DNA of 64,000 bases from Prevotella sp. KH2C16 (GCF_900113305.1 NZ_FOOW01000013.1:1-64000), one strand, 5' to 3'. Counted from the stretch's first letter, positions 52,154-60,754 are shown. Notes: generated from the sequence alone by a model not told the origin. Translations and numbers: made by a program.

Positions 52154-53761
52154 ATGCTAAACCTGTTATTAGACATTACCGCGGCAATCGTAGACTGGTC
52201 GAGAGCCCAGTTCGCATTGACGGCCATCTACCACTGGCTCTTCGTGCCGCTCACGCTCGGCATGGCCGTCGTCATGGGCATCGCCGAGACCTGTTACTAC
52301 CGCACGGGCAAGCCGTTCTGGAAAGACACGGCGCGCTTCTGGCAGAAGCTCTTCGGCATCAACTTCGCCATGGGCGTGGCCACGGGCATCATCCTCGAGT
52401 TCGAGTTCGGCACCAACTGGAGCAACTACTCCTGGATGGTGGGCGATGTGTTCGGCGCGCCGCTGGCCATCGAGGGCATCGTGGCCTTCTTCATGGAGAG
52501 CACCTTCGTGGCCGTGATGTTCTTCGGCTGGAACAAGGTGTCGCGCGGCTTCCACCTCGCCGCCACCTGGCTCACGGGTCTCGGCGCCACCATCTCGGCA
52601 TGGTGGATTCTCGTGGCCAACGCGTGGATGCAGTATCCCGTGGGACAGCAGTTCAACCCCGACACCATGCGCTTCGAGATGACCTCGTTCTGGGATGTGG
52701 CCTTCTCGCCCTTCGCCGTCGACAAGTTCTGCCACACCATCACCTCGTCGTGGATCATCGGGGCCGTGTTCACCGTGGGCGTGAGCTGCTGGTATCTGCT
52801 CAAGAACCGTGAGCACCGCCTCGCCAAGGAGAGCATCAAGATAGGAGCCTCCGTGGGGCTCGTGGCCTCGCTGCTCGCTGCCATCACCGGCGACAAGAGT
52901 GCCTACAAGGTGGCCCATGTGCAGCCCATGAAGCTCGCCGCCATGGAGGCTCTCTACAACGGAGGCCACGACCAGAGCCTGACGCTCGTCTCGGCCGTGA
53001 ACCCCTTCAGGCAGCCCGACTACGAGAACGAGCAGGAGGCACCGCTGCGCATCGCCCTGCCCTACGGTCTCTCCGTGCTCGCCACCCGCACGCTGCACGG
53101 ATATGTGCCCGGAGTGAACGACCTCATTAAAGGATACACGCGCGAGGACGGCACCCGAGAGCCCTCCTTTGCCGAGAAGATAGCCAGCGGCAAGAAGGCC
53201 ATAGCCGCCCTCGCCGCCTACCGCAAGGCCACCGGCGGCCGACAGCTGGCTCCCGACGAGCTGCCAGCCGAGGCCAGGGCGCAGCTGCCGATACTGAAGG
53301 AGAACATCCGCTACTTCGGCTACGGATACATCAAGAATACGGCGCAGCTCGTGCCCCACATCCCCCTCACCTTCTATGCCTTCCGCGTAATGGTAGGCCT
53401 GGGCTGCCTCTTCATCCTCTTCTTCGCCGTGGTGCTCTGGCTTGTCTACAAGCGCGACATCACCCGCCACCGCTGGCTGCACATCACGGCCCTCGCCCTC
53501 ATCCCCCTGGCCTACATCGCCAGCGAGTCGGGATGGATCGTGGCCGAGATGGGACGACAGCCGTGGACGATACAGGACATGCTCCCCGTGGGCGTGGCCG
53601 TCTCTGACATCGCCGCCGGCAGCGTGGCTCTCACCTTCTTCATCTTCCTCGGGCTCTTCACCACGATGCTGCTCGTGGAAATCAGCATCCTCTGCCGCCA
53701 AATCAAGAAAGGGCCGGAGCATGAGGTACAGGAAGTAAGGAGTAAAGGAGCAAGAGAGTAA
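52154..53761 (+). CDS. cydA: Cytochrome bd ubiquinol oxidase subunit I
   Basis: A 535-residue heme-bearing subunit of the high-affinity terminal oxidase. The N-terminal heme ligand region AIYHWLFVPLTLGMAVVMGI, the LEFEFGTNWSNYSWMVGDVF block, AFFMESTFVAVMFFGW, and the C-terminal VAEMGRQPWTIQDMLP motif are conserved. The quinol-binding Q-loop lies at about 250-390. It reduces oxygen to water, which lets an anaerobe scavenge low oxygen. cydB follows after 263 bp of repeats. Confidence 0.96.
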   Translation: MLNLLLDITAAIVDWSRAQFALTAIYHWLFVPLTLGMAVVMGIAETCYYRTGKPFWKDTARFWQKLFGINFAMGVATGIILEFEFGTNWSNYSWMVGDVFGAPLAIEGIVAFFMESTFVAVMFFGWNKVSRGFHLAATWLTGLGATISAWWILVANAWMQYPVGQQFNPDTMRFEMTSFWDVAFSPFAVDKFCHTITSSWIIGAVFTVGVSCWYLLKNREHRLAKESIKIGASVGLVASLLAAITGDKSAYKVAHVQPMKLAAMEALYNGGHDQSLTLVSAVNPFRQPDYENEQEAPLRIALPYGLSVLATRTLHGYVPGVNDLIKGYTREDGTREPSFAEKIASGKKAIAALAAYRKATGGRQLAPDELPAEARAQLPILKENIRYFGYGYIKNTAQLVPHIPLTFYAFRVMVGLGCLFILFFAVVLWLVYKRDITRHRWLHITALALIPLAYIASESGWIVAEMGRQPWTIQDMLPVGVAVSDIAAGSVALTFFIFLGLFTTMLLVEISILCRQIKKGPEHEVQEVRSKGARE

Positions 53762-54010
53762 CACCTCTCCCCGGCCCTCTCCCAAGGAGAGGGGGTTCTC
53801 TCCCCTTGGGGGAGAGTTAGAGAGGGGTTAAAACAATAAAAGCCAACAGCCTCCCTTACTCCCTCTCCTTGGGAGAGGGCTGGGGAGAGGTAATAATAAA
53901 AGAATAAAAGCCAATGACATCCTCTCACCTTTCACCTTCTTAATATCCCCTCCCCTTTGGGGAGGGTAAGGGAGAGGTGTTTCTCCTTGGAGGAGGGCTG
54001 GGGAGAGGTA
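53762..54010. repeat. CCCTCCCC/GGGGAGGG intergenic repeat block 3
   Basis: Several copies of CTCCCCAAGG and its complement (for example CCCTCTCCCAAGGAGAGGG) and AAAAGCCAATG modules fill the space between cydA and cydB. Separation of cydA and cydB by 263 bp is unusual; they are normally nearly adjacent. Confidence 0.8.
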
Positions 54011-54024
54011 ATAATTAAAGAACT

Positions 54025-55167
54025 ATGACCTACTCATTCCTACAACAATACTGGTGGCTCGTCATCTCAGTGATGGGAGCCTTCCTCGTGTTCCTGATGT
54101 TCGTGCAGGGCGCCAACTCCATGATATTTCAACTCGGCAAGACGCCCCAGGAGCGGCGCCTCGTCATCAACTCCACCGGGCGTAAGTGGGAGTTCACCTT
54201 CACCACGCTCGTTACCTTCGGGGCCTCGTTCTTCGCCTCGTTCCCCCTCTTCTACAGCACCAGCTTCGGCGGTGCCTACTGGATATGGATGCTCATCCTC
54301 TTCTCGTTCGTGCTGCAGGCCGTGAGCTACGAGTTCCAGAACAAGCTGGGCAACTTCCTCGGCCCCAGGGCCTTCCAGGTGTGCCTCGTGATTAACGGCA
54401 TCGTGGGGCCGCTGCTGCTCGGCGGAGCCGTGGCCACTTTCTTCAACGGCAGTAACTTCATCGTTGAGAAGGCCAACATGACGGCAGCCGTGCAGCCCGT
54501 CATCAGCCACTGGACCAACGCCTCGGCAGGACTCGACGCGCTGCTCGATGTATGGAACCTCGTCTTCGGCGCAGCCGTGTTCTTCCTCGCCCGCGTGCTC
54601 GGCATCCTGTATGTGAACAACAACATCGCCGACGACGCCATCCGCGCCCGCATCCGCCCGCAGCTCACCGTGAACGCAGCCGTGTTCCTCGCCCTCTTCC
54701 TCGCCTTCTTCCTCCGCACCCTGCTGAAGGACGGCTTTGCCGAGGATCCCGCCACGGGCGTCATTTTCATGGAGCCGATGAAATACCTCCACAACCTGCT
54801 CCAGCAATGGCCGCTCGCCGCGATATTGCTTGTCGGCGTGGTGCTCCTGCTCTACGGCATCGGGCGCACGCTGGCGCAGAAAGACTATATCAAGGGCATC
54901 TGGCCTGCCGGCATCGGCGTGATACTCACCGTCGTCGTGCTCTTCCTCATGGCCGGATGGAACCACACCGCCTTCTATCCCTCGAACGCCGACCTGCAGA
55001 GCTCGCTCACCATCGCCAACAGCTGCAGCAGCGAGACCACCCTGCGCGCCATGTTCTGGGTGTCGCTCCTCGTGCCCGTCATCATCGCCTACGGCGGCTA
55101 CGCCTGGTGGTCGATAGACCGCAAGAAGCTCGACCGCAAGGAGATAGAAGAGGGAGAGGCGTATTAA
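54025..55167 (+). CDS. cydB: Cytochrome bd ubiquinol oxidase subunit II
   Basis: A 380-residue polytopic partner of CydA. It begins TYSFLQQYWWLVISVMGAFL and LVFLMFVQGANSMIFQLGKT, the first-helix pattern of Bacteroidota CydB, then follow helices such as FASFPLFYSTSFGGAYWIWM and ALFLAFFLRTLLKDGF. The C-terminus (KLDRKEIEEGEAY) is charged and cytosolic. It stabilises the hemes in CydA and completes the oxidase. Confidence 0.95.
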   Translation: MTYSFLQQYWWLVISVMGAFLVFLMFVQGANSMIFQLGKTPQERRLVINSTGRKWEFTFTTLVTFGASFFASFPLFYSTSFGGAYWIWMLILFSFVLQAVSYEFQNKLGNFLGPRAFQVCLVINGIVGPLLLGGAVATFFNGSNFIVEKANMTAAVQPVISHWTNASAGLDALLDVWNLVFGAAVFFLARVLGILYVNNNIADDAIRARIRPQLTVNAAVFLALFLAFFLRTLLKDGFAEDPATGVIFMEPMKYLHNLLQQWPLAAILLVGVVLLLYGIGRTLAQKDYIKGIWPAGIGVILTVVVLFLMAGWNHTAFYPSNADLQSSLTIANSCSSETTLRAMFWVSLLVPVIIAYGGYAWWSIDRKKLDRKEIEEGEAY

Positions 55168-55375
55168 TGAAAACCCCTCCCCGACCCTCCCCCAAGGGGA
55201 GGGAGAGTTCTCTTCCCTTTGGGGAGAGATAGAGAGGGGTTAGAATAAAAGAATAAGAGAATAAGAGAATAAAAGCCAATAGCTTCCTTACTCCCTCCCC
55301 TTGGGGGAGGGTTGGGGAGAGGTGTTCTCCCTTCGGGGAGAGATAGAGAGGGGTCTTGCCCCCCTTTACTCCCGC
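55168..55375. repeat. CCCTCCCC/GGGGAGGG intergenic repeat block 4
   Basis: Contains CCCCTCCCCGACCCTCCC, CAAGGGGAGGGAGAG, AGAATAAGAGAATAA modules and GGGGAGAGATAGAGAGGGG twice. It lies between cydB and the TonB-C gene; no promoter could be seen inside. Confidence 0.8.
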
Positions 55376-55384
55376 CTATGAATT

Positions 55385-56635
55385 ATGAATTATAAATTAA
55401 AAATACTCGCCGGGCTGCTGATCATCTTGATTGGCGGCGGACTGGCCTTCGGACTGCTCTCTAGTAGGACGGCACGCAGGCCGGACGCAAAGGGCGGCGA
55501 CAGCGTGCCGGCACTGGCATTGCAGTCGCTGAGATCGGCAGCCGTCGACACCGCAGGCGACATCAAGGTCATCAAGGCCTACTACAGATTCCTCATAGAG
55601 GACACCTGCGCATGGGAGGAATACAAGGAGAAGGAGCACCAGTTCCTCACGCAGACGCTCATCGACAAGCTCGCATATTATGATGAGGCCGATGCGCTCC
55701 CGCTGTTTCCCATCATGGGCGACCTCCGGAACTTCCCGCTCCGCAACCTGAAGGTGAGAGCCCTCGGCGGCGAGTGGTATCAAGTGAGCCTGTTCGAGGA
55801 AAGGTGGACTACCCTCCCCGTCAGGATGGTTACCGACCGCGACGGCCGCCGTAAGATAGGCTATGCCGTGCCGTTCGGCTTCAACGGCGCGGTGTCCGAC
55901 TCCCTCATCCTTCCCCGCCTCATCAGGATGCAGGAAAAGCAGCCCGACGCCCTCAGCTTCCTCAGGGCCTTCTTCCACTCCTATATCTCGCTCAACCACA
56001 CCATCGACCTCGACGCGCCTGCCTACAGGGACTATCTGTGCGAGAAATTCGCCGCCCCGGGCGTCTCCACGACCTACTCGGGAGACAGCACACGCCGCTG
56101 TCTCAACTGGCTGGACGACCTGGTCGACAGTCCCCGGCAGGAAGCACCCAGATACACCATCAGCCCCACCGACCGCAAGAAATGGTACCGGGTAGAGACT
56201 ACAGACCCGGAATATTACTTCTCCTTCCTGCTGCGCGTGGTAAGGCAGAAAGGCCACTACTTCATCGCCGCCATGGGCAGCGACCCGGAGTCAGACCCCG
56301 AGCAGGGCGAGGACGACCGCATCATCTACGAGATGGTTGAGGAGCAACCCTCCTTTCCCGGAGGCGAGCATGCCCTCATGGAATACCTGATGAAGAAGGT
56401 GGACTATCCGAAGAAGGAAGCCCGGAAAGGCGTCAGCGGCCGCGTCGTGGTCTCGTTCGTCGTCAACCAAGACGGCTCCATCTCCGACATCGAAATCGTG
56501 CGGCACGCCTCGGTGAGGCTCGATGCCGAGGTCATCAAGGCCGTGCGCTCCATGCCCGCGTGGGAACCGGGGAAGAAAAACGGCCGACCCGTAAGGTCGA
56601 AGTATACCCTCCCCGTCAATTTCAAGTTGGAATAG
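55385..56635 (+). CDS. TonB C-terminal-domain protein, membrane anchored
   Basis: A 416-residue protein with one N-terminal membrane helix (LAGLLIILIGGGLAFGLL) and a periplasmic body. Residues about 320-416 form a TonB_C-like domain (PSFPGGEHALMEYLMKKVDY, then VSGRVVVSFVVNQDGSISDI and VIKAVRSMPAWEPGKKNGRP), the version seen in Bacteroidota proteins that are not classical TonB. The central domain (YYRFLIEDTCAWEEYKEKEH ...) resembles a DUF3828-type module. ExbB and ExbD are not nearby, so a role in energising receptors is uncertain. Confidence 0.8.
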   Translation: MNYKLKILAGLLIILIGGGLAFGLLSSRTARRPDAKGGDSVPALALQSLRSAAVDTAGDIKVIKAYYRFLIEDTCAWEEYKEKEHQFLTQTLIDKLAYYDEADALPLFPIMGDLRNFPLRNLKVRALGGEWYQVSLFEERWTTLPVRMVTDRDGRRKIGYAVPFGFNGAVSDSLILPRLIRMQEKQPDALSFLRAFFHSYISLNHTIDLDAPAYRDYLCEKFAAPGVSTTYSGDSTRRCLNWLDDLVDSPRQEAPRYTISPTDRKKWYRVETTDPEYYFSFLLRVVRQKGHYFIAAMGSDPESDPEQGEDDRIIYEMVEEQPSFPGGEHALMEYLMKKVDYPKKEARKGVSGRVVVSFVVNQDGSISDIEIVRHASVRLDAEVIKAVRSMPAWEPGKKNGRPVRSKYTLPVNFKLE

Positions 56636-56720
56636 GAAATAAATAGGGAGTAAGGAGTAAGGGAGTAATGAAGTAAGGAGTAAGGAGTAAAGGGAGGCTG
56701 ACGAGGCCGCAGGGCAAGAC
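56636..56720. repeat. AGTAAGGAGTAAGGG repeat block
   Basis: Short tandem modules of GGGAGTAA and GGAGTAAGG (for example TAGGGAGTAAGGAGTAAGGG), a simplified version of the same intergenic family. Confidence 0.65.
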
Positions 56721-56765
56721 CTCACTTTTCCCGGTCGTTTTCTTTCCGTTTCCCTGTTTTTTCCC

Positions 56766-56773
56766 TATCTTTG
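56766..56773 (+). promoter_or_regulatory. -7 promoter box of the Nudix gene
   Basis: TATCTTTG, 7 bases before ATG 56781. Either the mRNA is nearly leaderless or translation starts at the in-frame ATG at 56802. Confidence 0.55.
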
Positions 56774-56780
56774 CCCCTGT

Positions 56781-57347
56781 ATGGAATTCAGAGACGAAGA
56801 AATGAAATGGAAGGTTCGCTCGAGAGAGAAACTCTTCGAGCGACCGTGGCTTACCGTGCACCGCGACGAGGTGGAGCTCCCCGACGGGCGCGTCAACGGG
56901 GAATACTATGTGCTGCACTACCCCGCATGGGTCAATGTCATTGCCGAGACCGACGACGGCAGGCTCATCCTCGAGCGCCAGTATCGCCACGGGCTCGGCA
57001 CCATGTCGACGGAAATCTGCGCCGGGGTCGTGGAGAAGGGCGAGGAGCCCCTTGCCGCGGCCAGGCGCGAGCTGCTGGAAGAAACCGGCTATGGTGGTGG
57101 AGAGTGGACGCTCCTGATGACCACCGCCCCCAACGCGGGCTCCATGGACAACCTCTGCCATTCCTATCTCGCCCGCGGCGTGCGGCAGGTTTCGCAGCAA
57201 CACCTCGACCGCACCGAGGATATCAAGGTCTACCTCTTCGAGCGGGAGGAAGTCTTGCGGATGCTGAAAGCCGGAGAATTTCTCCAGGCCATGATGGTAG
57301 CCCCGCTGTGGAAATACTTCTCCCAGCATACCAGCCTGCTGGAATAG
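56781..57347 (+). CDS. Nudix hydrolase, ADP-ribose pyrophosphatase-like
   Basis: A 188-residue Nudix enzyme. The box is GVVEKGEEPLAAARRELLEE followed by TGY, and the preceding LILERQYRHGLGTMSTEICA is the ADP-ribose pyrophosphatase (NudF-like) pattern, including the Glu-rich metal site. It would split ADP-ribose or related sugar nucleotides to AMP. A second start, MKWKVRSREK at 56802, is favoured if a leader is required. Confidence 0.88.
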   Translation: MEFRDEEMKWKVRSREKLFERPWLTVHRDEVELPDGRVNGEYYVLHYPAWVNVIAETDDGRLILERQYRHGLGTMSTEICAGVVEKGEEPLAAARRELLEETGYGGGEWTLLMTTAPNAGSMDNLCHSYLARGVRQVSQQHLDRTEDIKVYLFEREEVLRMLKAGEFLQAMMVAPLWKYFSQHTSLLE

Positions 57348-57485
57348 GAAATATTACCTCTCCCCAGCCCTCCCCCAAGGGGAATACCCCTCCCCAACCC
57401 TCCCCCAAAGGGAGGGAGTAAGGAAGCTATTGGCTTTTATTCTCTTATTCTCTTATTCTTTTATTCTCTTATTCTCTTACAGGGA
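57348..57485. repeat. CCCTCCCC/GGGGAGGG intergenic repeat block 5
   Basis: CCCCAGCCCTCCCCCAAGGGG, CCCCAACCCTCCCCCAAAGG, then AAGCTATTGGC and TATTCTCTTATTC modules, the same order as block 2 but in the inverse orientation. Confidence 0.8.
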
Positions 57486-57544
57486 ATAGGTTTCTCCATA
57501 CTCCCGCCATGTCCTTTCCCATGGTCATGGGCGGCGCGGGAGCG

Positions 57545-57552
57545 TATCTTTG
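57545..57552 (+). promoter_or_regulatory. -7 promoter box (TATCTTTG)
   Basis: TATCTTTG, 32 bp before ATG 57585, with an AAAGGAG ribosome-binding-like site at 57569-57575. Confidence 0.65.
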
Positions 57553-57584
57553 CGACAGAAACCATAAGAAAGGAGAAATGCCGT

Positions 57585-58349
57585 ATGAAATCGAAACCGT
57601 TCCTGAAACTTAATCTCAACCTGCTGCGCCGCCCCGACCACAAGTGGCTGCTCGGAAGCGGGATGACGCGGAAGTTGGGTGCCTATGTCCTTGTGCTCAT
57701 GTATCTCTCCAGCTGCGAGAACGGAGTTGCCAGCTTTGAGTCGTTCCACACGCTGAGCATGCTGACGCATATGAACCACTCCTCGCTGCGCAAGCTCGTC
57801 GAGGAGTCCGGCCTGTTTTATGTGGACAAGGAGAGAGGGCTCTTCCAGAGCAAATATCTCTGTGAGGTGCTGTCGTGTCAACGCCGTGTCGGCGAGGTGT
57901 CAAGCGAGGCTCAACGCCGTGTCGGAGCTGTGCCGACGCCCTGTTCGGGCTCGAACCTTATTAATCGCGCCCGCGAAGATATAGATATAGATAAAGATAA
58001 AGATATAGAGAAAGAAAAGAAAGAGGACGGCGGGGCCGCCTCTTTCACGAAGTTGTTGGATTTGAAGGAACGGGAGCCGGAGGGCGTGGCGGAGCTGTTC
58101 GGCGACGAGGCACTGCTGCGGCAGGTGGCGGCGCGGGTGGACTACCTGATCTGCTCGCCGCGCAACCGCCCGCTGGTGCGCCGCTGGCTGGCCGACTACA
58201 TCCGCTCGCGGGGCTACTACCGTGCCCATCCGCTCAACAGGCAGACGGCGGCGCTGAAGCTCTACGAGCTGCTGAAGCCCGGCACGGAATCGCGCCGCCA
58301 GTTCTGGGAGTATATGAACCGCAGCCTGGCCGAGGCCTGGGGGATTTAG
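57585..58349 (+). CDS. Unknown protein with winged-helix-like N-terminus
   Basis: A 254-residue cytosolic protein. Residues 20-100 (KWLLGSGMTRKLGAYVLVLM ... MNHSSLRKLVEESGLFYVDK) look like a DNA-binding or replication-initiator-like winged helix. A low-complexity Asp/Lys/Glu stretch (DIDIDKDKDIEKEKKED) is encoded by a GATATA/GATAAA microsatellite at about 57976-58024. Just before it, TCAACGCCGTGTCGG is duplicated at 57878-57892 and 57911-57925, giving two QRRVG copies. The C-terminal 95 residues are compact and helical. Its stop overlaps that of the opposite cytolysin-like gene by 4 bp. I cannot assign a function. Confidence 0.6.
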   Translation: MKSKPFLKLNLNLLRRPDHKWLLGSGMTRKLGAYVLVLMYLSSCENGVASFESFHTLSMLTHMNHSSLRKLVEESGLFYVDKERGLFQSKYLCEVLSCQRRVGEVSSEAQRRVGAVPTPCSGSNLINRAREDIDIDKDKDIEKEKKEDGGAASFTKLLDLKEREPEGVAELFGDEALLRQVAARVDYLICSPRNRPLVRRWLADYIRSRGYYRAHPLNRQTAALKLYELLKPGTESRRQFWEYMNRSLAEAWGI

Positions 58350-60175
58350 CCGAGGTCTACCTCCATGCCCACCTGCTCGTCCCAGTGCGCCTTGTCGAGC
58401 AGCTCTGTCTTCATGGAGTTTTTCCAGTAGACCACATAGTAGGCTTCCTCCGCGGGATAGTAGTCGTTGTCGGCCTCGAGCACGATGTTGCCGCCCTGCG
58501 TGATTTCGTCGCCCTCGGCGTCCCACACTTGAATCTTTATGTTCTTCACCTGGTAGGTATACTTCGTTACATCGATATTGAGCTTGCTCTTGCCCTTGAC
58601 GCAGGTCTTCGGATGGTTCATCACCCGGCTCACCCGGATGATTCCGTCTGGCCCTATGGTATACTCCGTCCAGCTGACGCTGATGTATCGCTGCTTGTCG
58701 CGGCGGTTGCGGAAGAGTATCTGCACGGGGTGGAGCGGGATGACCGTTTCCTCGAGGTAGGAGCCCGTGTTGCCGAACTGTGCGGCCACGAGGTTGCCCG
58801 TCATGAACGCCGTGGTGTAGGAGAGGATGACGCCCTGCGTGTTGCGGTCGATGGTGATGCCGCCCTGCACATATTTGTCCACGCGCCGCTTCATCTCGTC
58901 CTGATAGGCTATGATGCGGTCGAGGGTGGTCTCCTTGCCGTTCTGCTGGCCGCTGCCGCTGGCCGAGAGGTTGGTGCCTGGCACTGACTCATAGAAGGCG
59001 CTTGTGCCGGCGATGTTTCCTCCGTCGAGCACGAACCACGACTTGAACCTGATGTCCTGCGAGCTCTTCTTCCATTTCGAGTCGGCCGAGAAGTAGGTGC
59101 TGTAGGAGGCCTCAGCCTTGGCGAGCATGGTTGAGGAGTGGGTCTCTATCTCCGAGCAGTAGTAGGCGCGGCGGCCGTAGGTTACTGAGTCTACGAAGAG
59201 CAGGGCGTTGTTGCGTATCTTCTGGCGCAGCATGTCCACGGTTACATCGTCGCCGAAGAGCTGCGAGTAGTCGCCGTCGGGCAGGTCGGCCTTCACCGTG
59301 TAGTATTTCTGGCAGAAGTCGCGGATGGAGATGCTGCGGCAGGAGTTGCTGCCCGACTCATAGGAGGCCTTGAGCGAAGCACCGGCGTAGCCTGCCGAAG
59401 CGTGCATCTCGAACTCGGCCTCCTTGTAGCTGTGGAAGGTCTCGGTCTTGTCCACGATGCCCGGCGGGATGGTAACGCCCGACTTGTAGAAGTCGTGGAG
59501 GATGTTGTCGATGGCGTGGTCCACGGCCACGGCCATGCTTCCCGAGGGTTCCCTGGAGGCGTCGGCCACGATAGAGTCGCGCCCGCTGATGACGGCTCCG
59601 TTGAACTGCTCCACGCGCACATTCACCTTGCCGCGCTTCACATTCAGGATGGTGGGGTTGAGTGAGGTTACATTGCCGTCGACCACGATGAGCGCCCCGG
59701 GGAAGATGGAGCCCGAGTTGGTGGTAACGCTCGCGGTCTTGGCCTTGGCCTGCCAGTTCACGCGGCGGCGTATCTTCAGGTACTGTCCCGAATGGCTCGG
59801 GCCGGTGGCTCCCGCTTCGGCCGAGGTGAGCAGGCTGCTGTCGGCGATGAGGCCGCTGATATAGGCGTTGATGGCTCGCCGGCGGTCGGCGTCGGTGTTC
59901 CCGCTGCCGGGTCTGCTGATGTATCCGTAGCCGGATCTGCTGCCGGTGCTTGTGCTGGGTCTGACTCTCCTGCCGCTTGTGCCGGGCCTGCTTCCGCTGC
60001 TTGTGCCGGGTCTGCTTCCACTGCCGGTACTGGGCCTGATCCTACTGCGGCTTGCCACTTGTATCGGATCTGCTCTCTGTACCGTACTCTCTCCAGCCTT
60101 TTGGAGATTCTTCAGCACACTGGCCATTACTTTTTCTTTAAGACTTCTCTTTGGTTTCTCGTCTTCTGTCGTCAT
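58346..60175 (-). CDS. Cholesterol-dependent-cytolysin-like (CDCL) pore-forming protein
   Basis: A 609-residue protein whose residues about 155-465 follow thiol-activated cytolysins domain by domain: SGSIFPGALIVVDGNV (154-169), YYTVKADLPDGDY (291-303), LLFVDSVTYGRRAYY (325-339), the Gly-Gly hinge pair 385-386 in FVLDGGNIAG, and VILSYTTAFM (449-458). The segments that would become the two membrane hairpins are about 248-287 and 344-384. The tryptophan-rich undecapeptide of cholesterol-binding toxins is absent; residues 495-609 form a different beta-domain. There is no signal peptide: residues 41-93 are a Ser/Gly/Arg/Pro-rich repeat (SRPGTSSGSRPGTSGRR). Related CDC-like proteins occur in Bacteroidota. 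An antibacterial or host-directed pore is inferred. Confidence 0.75.
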   Translation of the reverse strand: MTTEDEKPKRSLKEKVMASVLKNLQKAGESTVQRADPIQVASRSRIRPSTGSGSRPGTSSGSRPGTSGRRVRPSTSTGSRSGYGYISRPGSGNTDADRRRAINAYISGLIADSSLLTSAEAGATGPSHSGQYLKIRRRVNWQAKAKTASVTTNSGSIFPGALIVVDGNVTSLNPTILNVKRGKVNVRVEQFNGAVISGRDSIVADASREPSGSMAVAVDHAIDNILHDFYKSGVTIPPGIVDKTETFHSYKEAEFEMHASAGYAGASLKASYESGSNSCRSISIRDFCQKYYTVKADLPDGDYSQLFGDDVTVDMLRQKIRNNALLFVDSVTYGRRAYYCSEIETHSSTMLAKAEASYSTYFSADSKWKKSSQDIRFKSWFVLDGGNIAGTSAFYESVPGTNLSASGSGQQNGKETTLDRIIAYQDEMKRRVDKYVQGGITIDRNTQGVILSYTTAFMTGNLVAAQFGNTGSYLEETVIPLHPVQILFRNRRDKQRYISVSWTEYTIGPDGIIRVSRVMNHPKTCVKGKSKLNIDVTKYTYQVKNIKIQVWDAEGDEITQGGNIVLEADNDYYPAEEAYYVVYWKNSMKTELLDKAHWDEQVGMEVDLG

Positions 60176-60240
60176 TGTTCAAATGATTTTAAGGATTAAT
60201 AAATATAGGTGTGTCCGTATGGGAGCCTCCTGCTCCTGTG

Positions 60241-60248
60241 CAAATATA
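60241..60248 (-). promoter_or_regulatory. -7 promoter box of the cytolysin-like gene
   Basis: TATATTTG on the minus strand, 65 bp before the ATG at 60175, giving a leader of about 60 nt. Confidence 0.6.
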
Positions 60249-60286
60249 GCGATAAATCCGCCAGGGATTTTGTAATATTTGGCCAT

Positions 60287-60341
60287 CTTTTTGGAGAATC
60301 CGGCCAAAATCCGCCTGTCTTTTTGGAGAATCCGGCCAAAA
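60287..60341. repeat. Two 23-bp direct repeats upstream of the cytolysin-like gene
   Basis: CTTTTTGGAGAATCCGGCCA plus AAA is present at 60287-60309 and again at 60319-60341, 32 bp apart, just upstream of the promoter box. Each copy contains GGCCAAA. Confidence 0.85.
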
Positions 60342-60650
60342 GGGAGTAAAGGGAGTAAGGGAGTTAAGGGAGTAAGGGAGTTAAGGGAGTTAAGGGAGTA
60401 AGGGAGTAAGGGAGTAAAGGGAATAAGACTCTCCCCGGACATTACCTCCCTTGTTTGTCCGTCGCACCGGCTGCGACTACTCGGTCGATGACCTATGGTT
60501 TCCCAAAGGGAGGGAGAGTTCTCTTCCCTTCGGGGAGAGATAGAGAGGGGTTAAAAGAATAAAAGCCAATAGCTTCCTTACTCCCTCCCCTTTGGGGAGG
60601 GCTGGGGAGAGGTCTTACTCCTTACTCCCTTACTCCTTACTTCCCCGTTT
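60342..60650. repeat. Dense repeat block upstream of the cytolysin-like gene
   Basis: From 60342 to 60426 a tandem run of GGGAGTAA/GGGAGTTAA units; then the CCCTCCCC family (60427-60650) interrupted by the inverted insert at 60440-60500. Together with the flanking repeats this makes 60176-60863 (688 bp) gene-free. Confidence 0.8.
60440..60500 (-). repeat. 61-bp insert in the repeat, copy 2 (inverted)
   Basis: Reverse complement of the insert at 52048-52117, sharing GGTCATCGACCGAGT and GCAGCCGGTGCGAC but about 9 bp shorter in the middle. Like copy 1 it sits within a CCCTCCCC/GGGGAGGG palindrome. Confidence 0.75.
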
Positions 60651-60738
60651 TCCTTTTAGCCGTTAAAAGGAAAGTAAAAGGTGGCTAAAAGGAAAGTAAA
60701 AGGCCGTTAAAAGGAAAGCTTTTAGCCGCCTTTTACTT
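60651..60738. repeat. AACGGCTAAAAGG-type intergenic element, copy E
   Basis: An 88-bp element very like copy D, with GGTGGCTAAAAGG and GGCCGTTAAAAGGAAAGC and the TTTTAGCCGCCTTTTACTTG end. Confidence 0.85.
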
Positions 60739-60754
60739 GACTGCTCTCTGCGGC

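Noticed and set aside
57878..57925. The duplicated TCAACGCCGTGTCGG as an attachment site.
   Set aside because: The copies are 33 bp apart inside one coding frame, with no integrase or tRNA nearby; a small internal duplication explains it.
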